From Aliagarivorans marinus DSM 23064 (lineage in GTDB: Bacteria > Pseudomonadota > Gammaproteobacteria > Enterobacterales > Celerinatantimonadaceae), in the NCBI RefSeq assembly GCF_000429485.1, contig NZ_AUBY01000014.1, forward strand, positions 40,351 to 104,350: a stretch of 64,000 nt of DNA, given 5' to 3'. Both the position numbers and the translations under genes were made by a program. Positions 44,106 through 52,458 of this stretch are shown here, piece by piece. Position 1 is the stretch's first letter. Each line of letters begins with the position of its first letter. Under the pieces are notes generated by a model, which did not search any database, was not told where the DNA came from, and worked only from the letters and a program-made list of their open reading frames with translations.

Positions 44106-44792
44106 ATGGAGCAACTACAATCGCCGATCTGGCTGCAGTGGCAGCAGCTTGGTGCGCAGCAGCGGGTGGCTGCATTGTTGGAGTGGCAGCAGGCGCTGGA
44201 CTTAGTGCCTGCCCAGTGGCGCCAGTTAGCCGCTTTTCAATGTCGGCAGATGCTGCGCCTAAGTGCGCTTGAGCAGAGCCTGCCCAGCCCCAGTGGTGAG
44301 AGCAACGAGTACTATCTCTCGGGCCGGGGCTTGGTGTTCGTATACTCCACGCAAGGCGATGATGATTATCGTTGGTACGTGGCGACCATCGCCGCACTCG
44401 CTGCAGGCAATGCGGTGCAGCTAGCTAGTGATTTCCCTGAACTTGATTCGATGCTCGCATCTTTTAGCGAGACCCTATACCTGCGCCAGCTGCCCGCCGA
44501 TGGGCTGCTGACTGGCTGTGAATGTATCGACCTGCAGCATCAGTTGGCCTCGCATCAATACGCGGCGCTGTGCTATTACGGCGAGGCCGAGCTGGCGCAA
44601 GCGATCCGCTTACAGCTAGCGGAAGGCGATGGCCCGATAATTCCGTTTATCTGCGAGGTACTGGGTGACCCTCAGGCCTCGCTGACCCATCCTGATTTTT
44701 TGCTGCAGCTGGTTTGCGAGCGCACCCGCACCACCAATCTTACTGCGATAGGGGGAAATACCGAATTGCTAACGCTGGGCAGCAAGGCTTAA
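44106..44792 (+). CDS. Detached PutA C-terminal ALDH-superfamily domain
   Basis: A 228-residue protein directly after putA (GAGGAGGG within the putA 3' end as ribosome site, ATG 2 bases after the putA stop codon). It reads like a worn aldehyde-dehydrogenase Rossmann fold (YYLSGRGLVFVYSTQGDDDYRWYVATIAALAAGNAVQLASDF) without catalytic Cys or Glu. Its end, TNLTAIGGNTELLTLG, matches the conserved C-terminal motif of long PutAs (VNTAAAGGNASLMTIG in E. coli, from memory). In those enzymes this domain closes the substrate tunnel and aids NAD binding and assembly. So it is probably a separate subunit that docks on PutA. It overlaps the convergent binding-protein gene by 4 bases. Databases may call such proteins P5C dehydrogenase, but it cannot catalyse by itself. 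Confidence 0.8.
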   Translation: MEQLQSPIWLQWQQLGAQQRVAALLEWQQALDLVPAQWRQLAAFQCRQMLRLSALEQSLPSPSGESNEYYLSGRGLVFVYSTQGDDDYRWYVATIAALAAGNAVQLASDFPELDSMLASFSETLYLRQLPADGLLTGCECIDLQHQLASHQYAALCYYGEAELAQAIRLQLAEGDGPIIPFICEVLGDPQASLTHPDFLLQLVCERTRTTNLTAIGGNTELLTLGSKA

Positions 44793-45652
44793 TCGAGCTG
44801 TAGCTGCTCGCGGATCAAGTCTCGATAGCTGCTATGCAAGTTCTCCGGTAGCCATTGGTATTGCAGCTCGTAGTACTCGGGTGAGCGGCTCAGTTGCTGC
44901 AACTGTTGTTGCGCGGCCTGCATAAAGCTGTCGTTCCACTCTCCCTTGCTGCAGGCCAGGTGGCCACTGGTGGGATAACGCGAGCCCTGCACTTCTAGGT
45001 AGGCGATGCGATCTTCCGGGTCTTGAACTTGATTGTGATAGAACACCTCAGAGGGGTAGCCGATCAGTCCCAGCAGGTTGGGGTGTTTGAGTAGTTGGAT
45101 CTTACTTTCCAGCTGATATTGCTTTGAGTAGGTGGTCACTCGGCCGCGCGTGTTGGACGCCTCTGCCAGCAGTTGGTCAATGACCGGCGAGTAGATCCGC
45201 CCACGCTCGACAAACAGTTTTAAGCCGCCCTGCTCCATGGCTTGTTCAAGGTCAATCTGCCCATTGTCGTTGAGATAAGGCCTGAGCGTTGCCAACTTCC
45301 CCTCGCTGACAATCAAGCCGTTACCGAAGGAGTAGGTATGGGCCGGGCTAAAATCGAGGAACTGCTCGCGCTCAGGAGTTCGACGCAGGGTGAAGTGGCA
45401 GATGGGTTTGCCCGCTCGGGCATCGTTGAAAAAGCGCGAGAAGGGCGCTTCGCGCAGTTGAAGTTGGAAGCTGTCGGCAAGCGCGTCTCTCACCTGCTGG
45501 ATGGCAACGTCTATCTGCCCACTTCCCCGAGTCTCTCCGTAGAGGATGTTAAACGGGGGGATATGACTGACATACACGGTCACCTGCTCTTTGGCACTTC
45601 CCGGCCAGCAGATTAGTAGGCTCACTAACAAACCAAGGCTTTGTAACTTCAT
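44789..45652 (-). CDS. Periplasmic SBP_bac_3-type solute-binding protein (2)
   Basis: A 287-residue protein with a clear signal peptide (MKLQSLGLLVSLLICWPGSAKE, cut at about 20) and a type II periplasmic-binding fold (VTVYVSHIPPFNILY, LREAPFSRFFNDARAGKPICHFTLRRTPER, and the hinge region LKLFVERGRIYSPVI). It stands without ABC partner genes, between the proline oxidation genes and putP, on the opposite strand. It overlaps the 3' end of the PutA-domain gene by 4 bases. Ligand unknown; a proline-related or other amino-acid ligand is possible from position only. Confidence 0.78.
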   Translation of the reverse strand: MKLQSLGLLVSLLICWPGSAKEQVTVYVSHIPPFNILYGETRGSGQIDVAIQQVRDALADSFQLQLREAPFSRFFNDARAGKPICHFTLRRTPEREQFLDFSPAHTYSFGNGLIVSEGKLATLRPYLNDNGQIDLEQAMEQGGLKLFVERGRIYSPVIDQLLAEASNTRGRVTTYSKQYQLESKIQLLKHPNLLGLIGYPSEVFYHNQVQDPEDRIAYLEVQGSRYPTSGHLACSKGEWNDSFMQAAQQQLQQLSRSPEYYELQYQWLPENLHSSYRDLIREQLQLD

Positions 45653-45860
45653 CGCGATCTAACATGCTTTAGTTTTCACTCAAGTGTTGCACAGAACGTG
45701 CATTGCTGCTGTTGGAGGGACGCCCGAGCGTTGACTCTGTGACCTGCCGCATTATTGAGCAGTCTTTCGGTAGCACTTGAGTTTGTGCTATCTTGGCACT
45801 TTCCTTTTGTACTTCAGAGGCTTGCTTAATTTTGCTAGCCACCATTCTGAGGTAAATCGG
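45653..45860. other. Divergent promoter space upstream of the putP leader
   Basis: About 208 bases that should carry the promoters of the binding-protein gene (minus) and of putP (plus). TTGTGCTATCTTGGCAC at about 45783-45799 is an imperfect inverted repeat (TTGTGC/GGCAC region). No gene is seen. Confidence 0.35.
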
Positions 45861-46170
45861 AAAACACTGCTGCGCCAAAGCCGATAGAGCGCCAAGGCAG
45901 CAAACTTAGGTGCAAATGGTCAACAGGCCTTAAAACAGTAGCGGCTAGCTATGCTCAGGGCCTCGTCATCCCCATGCCGGCAGACGCAGGAGTCTTACTC
46001 TGCGCCATGCTGCAACAACTGCGATTTGGCGAATGGATGCATCCAATAACAACCGGGCAGGGTGGTAATTGACCAAGCAAAGCCAGCCAAAGGAGCGGCT
46101 AGCACTCAGAGCAACACAACACACAACATAGCAAGCCCCGGCTGGTCAACGCTGGGCATTAGAGGGAATT
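45861..46170 (+). ncRNA. Structured, riboswitch-like leader of putP
   Basis: About 310 bases directly upstream of putP with dense pairing potential and no coding sense. Visible stems are AGGCC/GGCCT (45925-45929 with 45959-45963) closing over TAGC/GCTA, and a hairpin CATG...CGCA-GAGT/ACTC-TGCG...CATG (45973-46009). The eight-base word TGGTCAAC occurs at 45917-45924 and again at 46143-46150; the single complement TTGACCA at 46069-46075 can pair with only one of them at a time, one choice closing the upstream core, the other enclosing an AGCC/GGCT hairpin next to the putP start. That is the logic of a switch with an expression platform. I do not recognise the class with certainty; a Na+-responsive riboswitch would suit a Na+ symporter. 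Confidence 0.5.
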
Positions 46171-47673
46171 ATGATCGAGAATAGCGGTGCGATCAGCGCC
46201 ACCTTTATCGCGTACCTGGCCATGATGCTGAGCATCGGGGTTATCGCGTACCGACGAACCAAATCATCCGCCGACTACTTTCTTGGCGGCCGTAGCCTCG
46301 GCCCTTGGCCAACTGCGCTGTCTGCTGGCGCCTCCGATATGAGCGGCTGGCTGCTGCTGGGCTTGCCCGGTGCGGCCTTCGCATCAGGTTTAAGCGCCAG
46401 CTGGATCGCTATCGGCCTGTTGGTGGGCACGTGGCTTAACTGGCTGTTTACCGCCAAGCGCCTGCGCACCTACTCCATCGTTGCCGATAATGCGCTGACC
46501 CTGCCGGAGTATCTGTCGCGCCGTTTCAACGATAACAGTAAGGCGATTCAGCTGATTTCTGCCTTCTTTATCTTACTGTTCTTCTTGTTCTACACCAGCT
46601 CGGGCTTGGTTGCTGGCGGTAAGTTATTCGAGACCGTGTTTGGCTTGAACTACACCACTGCGGTGGTTGTCGGTACCGTGTGCGTGGTGTCCTACACCCT
46701 GTTCGGTGGTTTTCTGGCGGTGAGCTGGACTGACTTAATCCAAGGTCTGTTAATGGCGGCTGCGTTGCTACTGGTGCCGATTGCCGCCACCATGATCAAC
46801 GATTTCAATCTTGTGGCAGATGTAAACGCCACGAACCCTGCGCTAATGAACCTGTTTACCGATGTTGAAGGCACGCCGCTTTCGGTAATGGCGACCATCT
46901 CGCTACTGGCTTGGGGTCTTGGTTACTTCGGTCAGCCGCATATTCTGGCGCGTTTTAAAGCCATTCGTTGTAACGCTGAGCTACCGACTGCGCGTCGTAT
47001 CGCGGTGATCTGGACTGGCCTGTCGATGCTGGGCGCTATGGCGGTTGGTCTGGTGGGTATTTTGTATGTGAATGCTCATCATGGCGGCGCGCTAAAAGAC
47101 GGCGAAACTATCTTTATGTTGCTGGTGAATGCGGTGTTCCACCCGGTGATTGCCGGTATTCTGCTGGCGGCTATCTTGGCGGCGATTATGAGCACCGCTG
47201 ATTCACAGCTATTGGTATCGTCGTCGGCCTTGGCGGAGGATTTCTACAAGCAGGTGATCCGTCCACAAGCCAGCACCAAGGAAGTGGTGATGGTAGGGCG
47301 CATTGGCGTGATCGTGATTGCAGTGCTCGCCTGTGTACTGGCTCTTACGCCCGACAACACCGTACTCGGCCTGGTGTCTTATGCATGGGCTGGCTTTGGT
47401 GCCGCCTTCGGTCCTGCCGTTCTACTGAGTGTGTTCTGGAAGGATATGACCCGTAATGGCGCGCTGGCGGGTATCGTGGTTGGCGGTGCTACCGTCGTGC
47501 TCTGGCCAACCTTGCGTGGCGCGGAAGCATCAATCTTCGACCTGTACGAGATTGTACCCGGGTTTGTGCTAGCCACCGCCGCGATTATCGGCGTGAGCAA
47601 GCTGGGCAAGCCGAGCGATGAAACCACCAAGCAGTTTGCTGCGTTTGAGCAGGCGCTGGTGGATTTGGACTAG
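46171..47673 (+). CDS. putP: Sodium/proline symporter PutP
   Basis: A 500-residue inner-membrane symporter of the SSS (SLC5) family, with 13 segments and usual PutP length. Landmarks are YRRTKSSADYFLGGRSLGPWPTALSAGASDMSGWLLLGLPGAAF (TM1-TM2, Na+ and proline contacts), LPEYLSRRF, FFLFYTSSGLVAGGKLFE, WTDLIQGLLM, and the Na2-site region ILLAAILAAIMSTADSQLLVSSSALAEDFY. It imports proline with Na+ for catabolism by PutA and for osmotic balance. GAGGGAATT precedes the ATG. It is the target of the long structured leader and is followed by a terminator. Confidence 0.95.
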   Translation: MIENSGAISATFIAYLAMMLSIGVIAYRRTKSSADYFLGGRSLGPWPTALSAGASDMSGWLLLGLPGAAFASGLSASWIAIGLLVGTWLNWLFTAKRLRTYSIVADNALTLPEYLSRRFNDNSKAIQLISAFFILLFFLFYTSSGLVAGGKLFETVFGLNYTTAVVVGTVCVVSYTLFGGFLAVSWTDLIQGLLMAAALLLVPIAATMINDFNLVADVNATNPALMNLFTDVEGTPLSVMATISLLAWGLGYFGQPHILARFKAIRCNAELPTARRIAVIWTGLSMLGAMAVGLVGILYVNAHHGGALKDGETIFMLLVNAVFHPVIAGILLAAILAAIMSTADSQLLVSSSALAEDFYKQVIRPQASTKEVVMVGRIGVIVIAVLACVLALTPDNTVLGLVSYAWAGFGAAFGPAVLLSVFWKDMTRNGALAGIVVGGATVVLWPTLRGAEASIFDLYEIVPGFVLATAAIIGVSKLGKPSDETTKQFAAFEQALVDLD

Positions 47674-47682
47674 ATTGACCCG

Positions 47683-47710
47683 GAGAGCGTGGCTTGCTGC
47701 GCTCTCTTTT
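47683..47710 (+). terminator. Terminator of putP
   Basis: Stem AGAGCG/CGCTCT (extended to GAGAGCG/CGCTCTC) with a loop TGGCTTGCTG, followed by TTTT, just after the putP stop codon. Confidence 0.75.
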
Positions 47711-48068
47711 CATTCCTTTCTCTTTGCTCTTAGTTCTTAATCCTTGGTCCTTTCTCAATCTCTTGAGCTTGGCGATTTTCGTGCTCTTGTTTCGTGAATC
47801 TGTCGCTGCCTGCAGGTTAGTTTGCCCAACTCTTACCTCATTTTTTTATCAATGAAGTCCGGGTGTTTTTCGACTATTTGGTAAATGCTAAGTACTTACT
47901 GCTAAAGCTGTTTATCTGGCAGTCAATAGTATCGCTGTGTGCTGGAGTTTCGATATTTTATCCCGGTTTATATCAGTGTGATTGAGTTTTAGATCCAGTC
48001 TTTTTAGTGCCATCTGTTCGTCATTTTCGCCTTCTATGCTGCGCGCGATTTTAGTCTAGGAGTCAATA
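47711..48068 (+). other. Space before the metallophosphoesterase gene
   Basis: 358 T-rich bases with no credible gene or RNA. The promoter of the next gene should be here; I do not see a compelling -35/-10 pair. CTAGGAG before the ATG at 48069 is its ribosome site. Confidence 0.4.
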
Positions 48069-50189
48069 ATGACCTTTAAGAAAACGGCTTTGGCTGTATT
48101 GACCAGCATGGCGCTGGCCGCATGTAACTCTTCATCGAACTCTGAAGATGGGGGCCGCGAGCTCCCTGAGCTTACTCAAGTGAAGATCGGTATCTTGACC
48201 GACACCCAAGGTGGTGGAGATGCGGTGGCGCTGCCACAGATGGAGGCAATCCTCGATCTCTATAGCGAGCAGGGAATCAACTACGTTATCGCCGTTGGCG
48301 ATCTGACCAACTCCAATACCGAGCATGAGTACGAAGACTGGAAGGCAATGGCGCAACGCTACCCAGACATCACCTTCCTACCTTTGATGGGCAACCACGA
48401 TCGTAAGCCGGGTGATAACTACACCTGGGCACGCATCATGTCTGAGTTTATCCCTCAGGAAAACGTGGTACATATGCCACAACGTAAGTATCAGACCTAC
48501 GCCTATACCACCGGCAATATCCTGATGGTGCAGATTTCTGACCAAGATAAGCCTTATGCATTCGAGTGGGTTAAAGAGCAGATTGAAGGCCGTGATGCGT
48601 CCATCGAGCATGTGTTCGTATCCAGCCACAGCCCCTTTGTGGGTCCATACCGCGGTGGTATCACTTATGAGAATCTGGTCGCGCGTTGGAATAACCAACT
48701 GGAGAACGATCTGTTCACCGCCGACTTCGAAGGCTGGCGTGACCTGCTGATCGACAATGACGTGATCTATCTATCGGGTCACGACCATCAATACAGCCGC
48801 TCGGTGATCTGGGGGCAAGGCGCTGGTAATGGCAGCGCAAGCTTCGATGAAGAAGCGATGGACGATTACACCGGCAATCGCTTCTTCCACCATATCGTTA
48901 CCGGTAATGCGTCAGATAAGAGTTACTACCTGCGCATTGGTGAGTTTGAGAAGATCCAAGACATGCTGATGTTCCGCACCACCACGCCGGGTGGCCGCGC
49001 TCCCGGCGATGAGCGCGAGTGGACGGAAGAAGAGATTGCTCGCGACGCACAAGGCCCGGGTGTAACCCAGATCAACGCATCGTGGTTTGATATCACCGGT
49101 TCAGAGCTGACCTTCCAGGCTTACTACGATGACTGGGTAAGCCCGAGCGATGTGGCCGATGGCGGTGCCGATTGGAAGCTGTTTGACCGCTTTACCCGCT
49201 CAGGACGACGCTGTGACAAGGTGGTCCACCCAACCAGTATTGCTGAAGCGAGCACCTATTACAGCGTGAAAGATGACAACTACCGTACCGTTTGGTGTCA
49301 TTCTAAAAGCGGTGATGAAGCGCGCTTAGTCGATGGTTATAACCAAGTATTTAACCGTGTGGATCAGGCGCTGTATGGTGCCGAGTGGCTGAGCTCAAGC
49401 TTGGCGGATCTTGGTTATCTGGAGCGTTTGTCTCGCTACATGAAGATGAGCAGTAAACTGGGAGACAACACCATTGGCTCCGATCGTGATTTCGTGGTTG
49501 ATGGTCGTAACGCCATCAACGAGTCGCACGGTAAGGCCTATGATGTTACGCCAAACATTATTGGCGGCGGCGTGGGCATCAAGTGGTATCCGCACACGGT
49601 TGATATGAAGAAGCTGGTGTCGCTAAGTTGGCTACCCAAGCAAACCGAGACCTTATCTGATGTACTGGTGGTAAGCGGTATTCAGGGCCAGACCGGTATC
49701 TACTCTAACCCTTACGGCCGGATGTTGGATATCACCAGAGATGAAGGTCGCCCGGGCACCGGTGTTGAAGATAATCCAGCGGATCGTCGCAACCTGATCC
49801 CTCAGAACAAGCCTGCGCTGGACTACGTTGATGTACTGGATGCGAAATCGCCAAACCGTTTGGATGCGTTAAACCAGGATATGGCATTAAGCAGCGACAA
49901 GCGCCACGGTGAGGTTCGAGCCGATGACTACGTGCTGGAGTTCAAGCTGCCTGCAGGCGTCGCCGCTGAGCAAGCCCAATTGGCTTATCTGGATAACGGC
50001 GAGTGGCTACCGGTTCTAGACAACCCTGAGTGTCAGAGTTCGATGGCTTACGACAGCGAGTTTTTGAATCGCATGCCAGAAGACATTGCTGATTTAGGCT
50101 GTGACAGCACCATCGTGGTATCGCAAGCGGCGGGCGGCTTTTGGGCCAAACTCGACTTTGAAGGCCAGTTCGCAATCATCGCCAAGTAA
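48069..50189 (+). CDS. Metallophosphoesterase lipoprotein
   Basis: A 706-residue lipoprotein (lipobox LAAC, Cys at about 19) with an exported calcineurin-type phosphoesterase domain in residues about 35-330. All metal-site motifs are visible: GILTDTQ in place of the usual D-x-H, GDLTN, GNHD (about 115-118), SSHSPF and SGHDHQYS (about 237-244). The first motif has Gln where His is typical. The remaining 370 residues are unassigned and include an AEQAQLAYLDNGEWLPV beta-sandwich-like end. It could cleave phosphomonoesters, phosphodiesters or nucleotides for phosphate supply. It is followed closely by a DUF3299 gene. Confidence 0.82.
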   Translation: MTFKKTALAVLTSMALAACNSSSNSEDGGRELPELTQVKIGILTDTQGGGDAVALPQMEAILDLYSEQGINYVIAVGDLTNSNTEHEYEDWKAMAQRYPDITFLPLMGNHDRKPGDNYTWARIMSEFIPQENVVHMPQRKYQTYAYTTGNILMVQISDQDKPYAFEWVKEQIEGRDASIEHVFVSSHSPFVGPYRGGITYENLVARWNNQLENDLFTADFEGWRDLLIDNDVIYLSGHDHQYSRSVIWGQGAGNGSASFDEEAMDDYTGNRFFHHIVTGNASDKSYYLRIGEFEKIQDMLMFRTTTPGGRAPGDEREWTEEEIARDAQGPGVTQINASWFDITGSELTFQAYYDDWVSPSDVADGGADWKLFDRFTRSGRRCDKVVHPTSIAEASTYYSVKDDNYRTVWCHSKSGDEARLVDGYNQVFNRVDQALYGAEWLSSSLADLGYLERLSRYMKMSSKLGDNTIGSDRDFVVDGRNAINESHGKAYDVTPNIIGGGVGIKWYPHTVDMKKLVSLSWLPKQTETLSDVLVVSGIQGQTGIYSNPYGRMLDITRDEGRPGTGVEDNPADRRNLIPQNKPALDYVDVLDAKSPNRLDALNQDMALSSDKRHGEVRADDYVLEFKLPAGVAAEQAQLAYLDNGEWLPVLDNPECQSSMAYDSEFLNRMPEDIADLGCDSTIVVSQAAGGFWAKLDFEGQFAIIAK

Positions 50190-50203
50190 CGGCTAAAACG
50201 GAA

Positions 50204-50225
50204 AGCCGCCAGCTTGCTGGCGGCT
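50204..50225 (+). other. Perfect 10-base hairpin between metallophosphoesterase and DUF3299 genes
   Basis: AGCCGCCAGC/GCTGGCGGCT with a TT loop, ending 8 bases before the DUF3299 ATG. No T tract follows. The position where a ribosome site should be is inside the hairpin, so it may hide that site or mark a processed 3' end. Confidence 0.6.
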
Positions 50226-50233
50226 AGTTAATC

Positions 50234-50758
50234 ATGCAAAAGCAACTCTCAATTCTATGCCTGCTTGTGTCGCTGGTGCTTACTGGTTGCGGCAAGACCG
50301 TGACCGCCCCAGATACCGACTGGCAGACCCTTATTCATGCCTCACAGCGCGAAGAGATCGTGCAACTGCTTATCGAGCAGGAGCGCTGGGCAAACCTAAA
50401 TCACGACGACCTTAAAGGCCCACAAGACCAGTCGCTGGGGCTGGCTGAAGCCTTACTCAATCAAGAAGTCCTGTCCAGTGAAGTGCGCTTGGCGGGCTTT
50501 GTGGTGCCGCTAGAATGGCACAATCAACATGTTACCGAGTTTCTACTGGTGCCGTATTTTGGTGCCTGTGTACACGCGCCGCCGCCGCCGGCCAACCAGA
50601 TTGTTCATGTTCGTTTGGAAGAAAAACACGCGATCCCCTTCGATATCATCCGCGATGCGGTGTGGGCAGAAGGGCTACTTGAGCGTTTTGACGGGGACTT
50701 TGATGAGCAAGGAGAGGTGGGTTATACCCTCTCTTCGGCAAAGGTGTCAGCCTACTAA
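50234..50758 (+). CDS. DUF3299 lipoprotein
   Basis: A 174-residue protein with a lipoprotein signal peptide (SLVLTGCGK, Cys at about 19). The mature part matches DUF3299: SSEVRLAGFVVPLEW, VTEFLLVPYFGACVHAPPPPANQIVHV, then a last strand set. The conserved CVHxPPP motif has suggested metal or ligand binding in this family, whose role is unknown; members often lie by ABC exporters, but none is here. The gene follows the phosphoesterase by 44 bases and has no normal ribosome site, only the hairpin noted there. Confidence 0.85.
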   Translation: MQKQLSILCLLVSLVLTGCGKTVTAPDTDWQTLIHASQREEIVQLLIEQERWANLNHDDLKGPQDQSLGLAEALLNQEVLSSEVRLAGFVVPLEWHNQHVTEFLLVPYFGACVHAPPPPANQIVHVRLEEKHAIPFDIIRDAVWAEGLLERFDGDFDEQGEVGYTLSSAKVSAY

Positions 50759-50779
50759 GGCCCCTGTAACGAGGGGCCT
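50758..50779. terminator. Hairpin between the DUF3299 and trxC genes
   Basis: Stem AGGCCCC/GGGGCCT with loop TGTAACGA in a 38-base convergent space. It starts in the DUF3299 stop codon and lacks a T tract, so it may end both transcripts only weakly. Confidence 0.5.
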
Positions 50780-50796
50780 GCGGAGAGATTCAGCTA

Positions 50797-51228
50797 TCAG
50801 CTAGCGTTTTGATCCAGCCATTGCTGGAACTGCGCGGGTGGCAATGCACCACTTAACTGGGCAACCACCTCGCCTTGTTTAAACACCATCAAGGTGGGGA
50901 TGCTGCGAATCGCAAATTGTGCGGCCAGCGCTTGTTGGTGTTCGGTGTTGATCTTACCGAAGCGCAGCTTGCCTTGGTTTTGCTCGGCGGCCGCGCTGAA
51001 TACCGGCGAGAACTGCTTACAGGGGCCGCACCAATCGGCCCAGAAATCGACCACAATCGGCTGTTCGCTCTCGGTGAGTGCGGCGAAATTATCCTGAGTG
51101 AGGGTAATTGGCGCACCGTCCATTAGCGGTCGCTTGCACTTGCCACATACCGCATGTTCTTCACGTCGCTCGGTGGCGATACGGTTTTGTGCTTGGCAGT
51201 GGGGGCAGCGGGTGATAAAACTCGTCAT
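50797..51228 (-). CDS. trxC: Thioredoxin 2 (TrxC)
   Basis: A 143-residue thioredoxin with the extra N-terminal zinc finger of the TrxC type: CPHC (about 8-11) and CGKC (about 28-31). The redox-active site is WADWCGPCK (Cys at about 64 and 67), and the cis-Pro is in IRSIPTLMVF. It is a cytoplasmic disulfide reductase, usually induced by oxidative stress via OxyR and reduced by thioredoxin reductase. No OxyR site was picked. GGAGC precedes the ATG. Confidence 0.93.
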   Translation of the reverse strand: MTSFITRCPHCQAQNRIATERREEHAVCGKCKRPLMDGAPITLTQDNFAALTESEQPIVVDFWADWCGPCKQFSPVFSAAAEQNQGKLRFGKINTEHQQALAAQFAIRSIPTLMVFKQGEVVAQLSGALPPAQFQQWLDQNAS

Positions 51229-51365
51229 AGTTTGGCTCCTTCAATCTGCTTGTAGTGTAGGGAACTGCTTTTCTCAGGCCCAAGCGTTTAAAACAATCCG
51301 ATTGATAGCTGTGACTAATCGATACAAATAAGCCCCCGTTGCAAGGACGCGCTGCTGCGCGAAAC

Positions 51366-52364
51366 ATGTTGTTTATGGATACTAGCCTGGCCCTCTCCGC
51401 CACTTCGATTATCAATACTCTGGATCTTGAGGCATTAAGCCCCGGCGAGCACTGCTTAGAGCTGCAGCTACAAACCAATGGCTTGGGGCTGCCGCGTCGT
51501 TTGCCGCTGCGGGCATTCAAAGCCCAAGCTGCTGGTCCGAAGCTGTTAATCAGCGCCGGTGTGCATGGTGACGAAACCAACGGGATGCTGACCGCCCATG
51601 GCATTGCCCAAGTGCTGAGCGACAAGCTGCTAAGCGGCACGGTGGTGGTGGCGCCTATCATTAATCAAAGCGGTGCGCTGCTGCATCGCCGTGAAAGTTA
51701 CAGCAGCGATCCCGAGGCTGCCTATCACGATATCAATCGCCTGTTCCCCGGCAGCGCCGCCGGTTGCGGCAATCAACGCTTGGTGGCTGAGCTGTGGCAA
51801 AAGCTGTTCTCGCTGGGTTTCGATATGGCCATCGACCTGCACAGCCAAACCCGCAGCTGCAATTATCCACTGTTTGTTTTTGCCGATTACCGGGTGCCTG
51901 CCGCGCTGCGCATGGCCAAGCTGATGGGGCCGGATATGCTGCTGGATGACCCCGGCGATAAAGGGGTGTTGGAAACTGAGATGAATCGCATCGGTGTGCC
52001 GTGTATCACCGTGGAGGTAGGCGAGGGCAAGCAGTATCAACCGCTGCTGATCCAGCGCGCGGTAGAGGGCATTCGGAGGATCTTGGCGGAACACGACATG
52101 CTGGAAGGTTTTGAGAGCCACTTGCCGCCTTGTATCGAAGGGACCAAGCTGTCGACCCATCGCGCCGAGGGAGGCGGTTTTGTTATCCCCTCGGTGCAGC
52201 TACTAGAGAAAGTGGAGGTCGGCCAAGAGCTGGCGGTGCACTATGACGGCTGGGGCCGAGAGCTGCGCCGTTATCAAGCTAAAGTGCCGGGCTGGGTGGT
52301 ATCGCTAAATACCGACCCTATCCGTGATGCTGGGGCGCTGGTGGTGAAGCTGCTGTGCAAGTAA
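51366..52364 (+). CDS. AstE/AspA-superfamily deacylase
   Basis: A 332-residue zinc amidohydrolase of the succinylglutamate desuccinylase/aspartoacylase superfamily. Zinc ligands appear in SAGVHGDETNG (His and Glu) and MAIDLHSQT (His); HDINRLFPG is the substrate Arg/Asn segment and CITVEVGEG holds the catalytic Glu. The C-terminal domain (about 240-332) has the GTKLSTHRAEGGGFVIPSVQLLEKVEVGQELA beta-barrel of the non-AstE subgroup, and no astA-D genes are near, so I do not call it astE. It should remove an acyl group from an N-acyl amino acid or ectoine-derived compound. Start uncertain: ATG at 51366 or 51375, without a good ribosome site; AAGGA lies 25 bases before. Confidence 0.8.
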   Translation: MLFMDTSLALSATSIINTLDLEALSPGEHCLELQLQTNGLGLPRRLPLRAFKAQAAGPKLLISAGVHGDETNGMLTAHGIAQVLSDKLLSGTVVVAPIINQSGALLHRRESYSSDPEAAYHDINRLFPGSAAGCGNQRLVAELWQKLFSLGFDMAIDLHSQTRSCNYPLFVFADYRVPAALRMAKLMGPDMLLDDPGDKGVLETEMNRIGVPCITVEVGEGKQYQPLLIQRAVEGIRRILAEHDMLEGFESHLPPCIEGTKLSTHRAEGGGFVIPSVQLLEKVEVGQELAVHYDGWGRELRRYQAKVPGWVVSLNTDPIRDAGALVVKLLCK

Positions 52365-52458
52365 GCTCGATGGATAGACTCTAGCGTCGGTCACAACCTT
52401 CCGATAGTGATAAGGTAGCTGCTAAACGCTAGCTAAGTCCTCAATAAGAGAAAGCCCT

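Noticed and set aside
51339..52364. Calling this gene astE
   Set aside because: The superfamily is clear, but the C-terminal domain and lack of astA, astB, astC or astD nearby do not support succinylglutamate as substrate.
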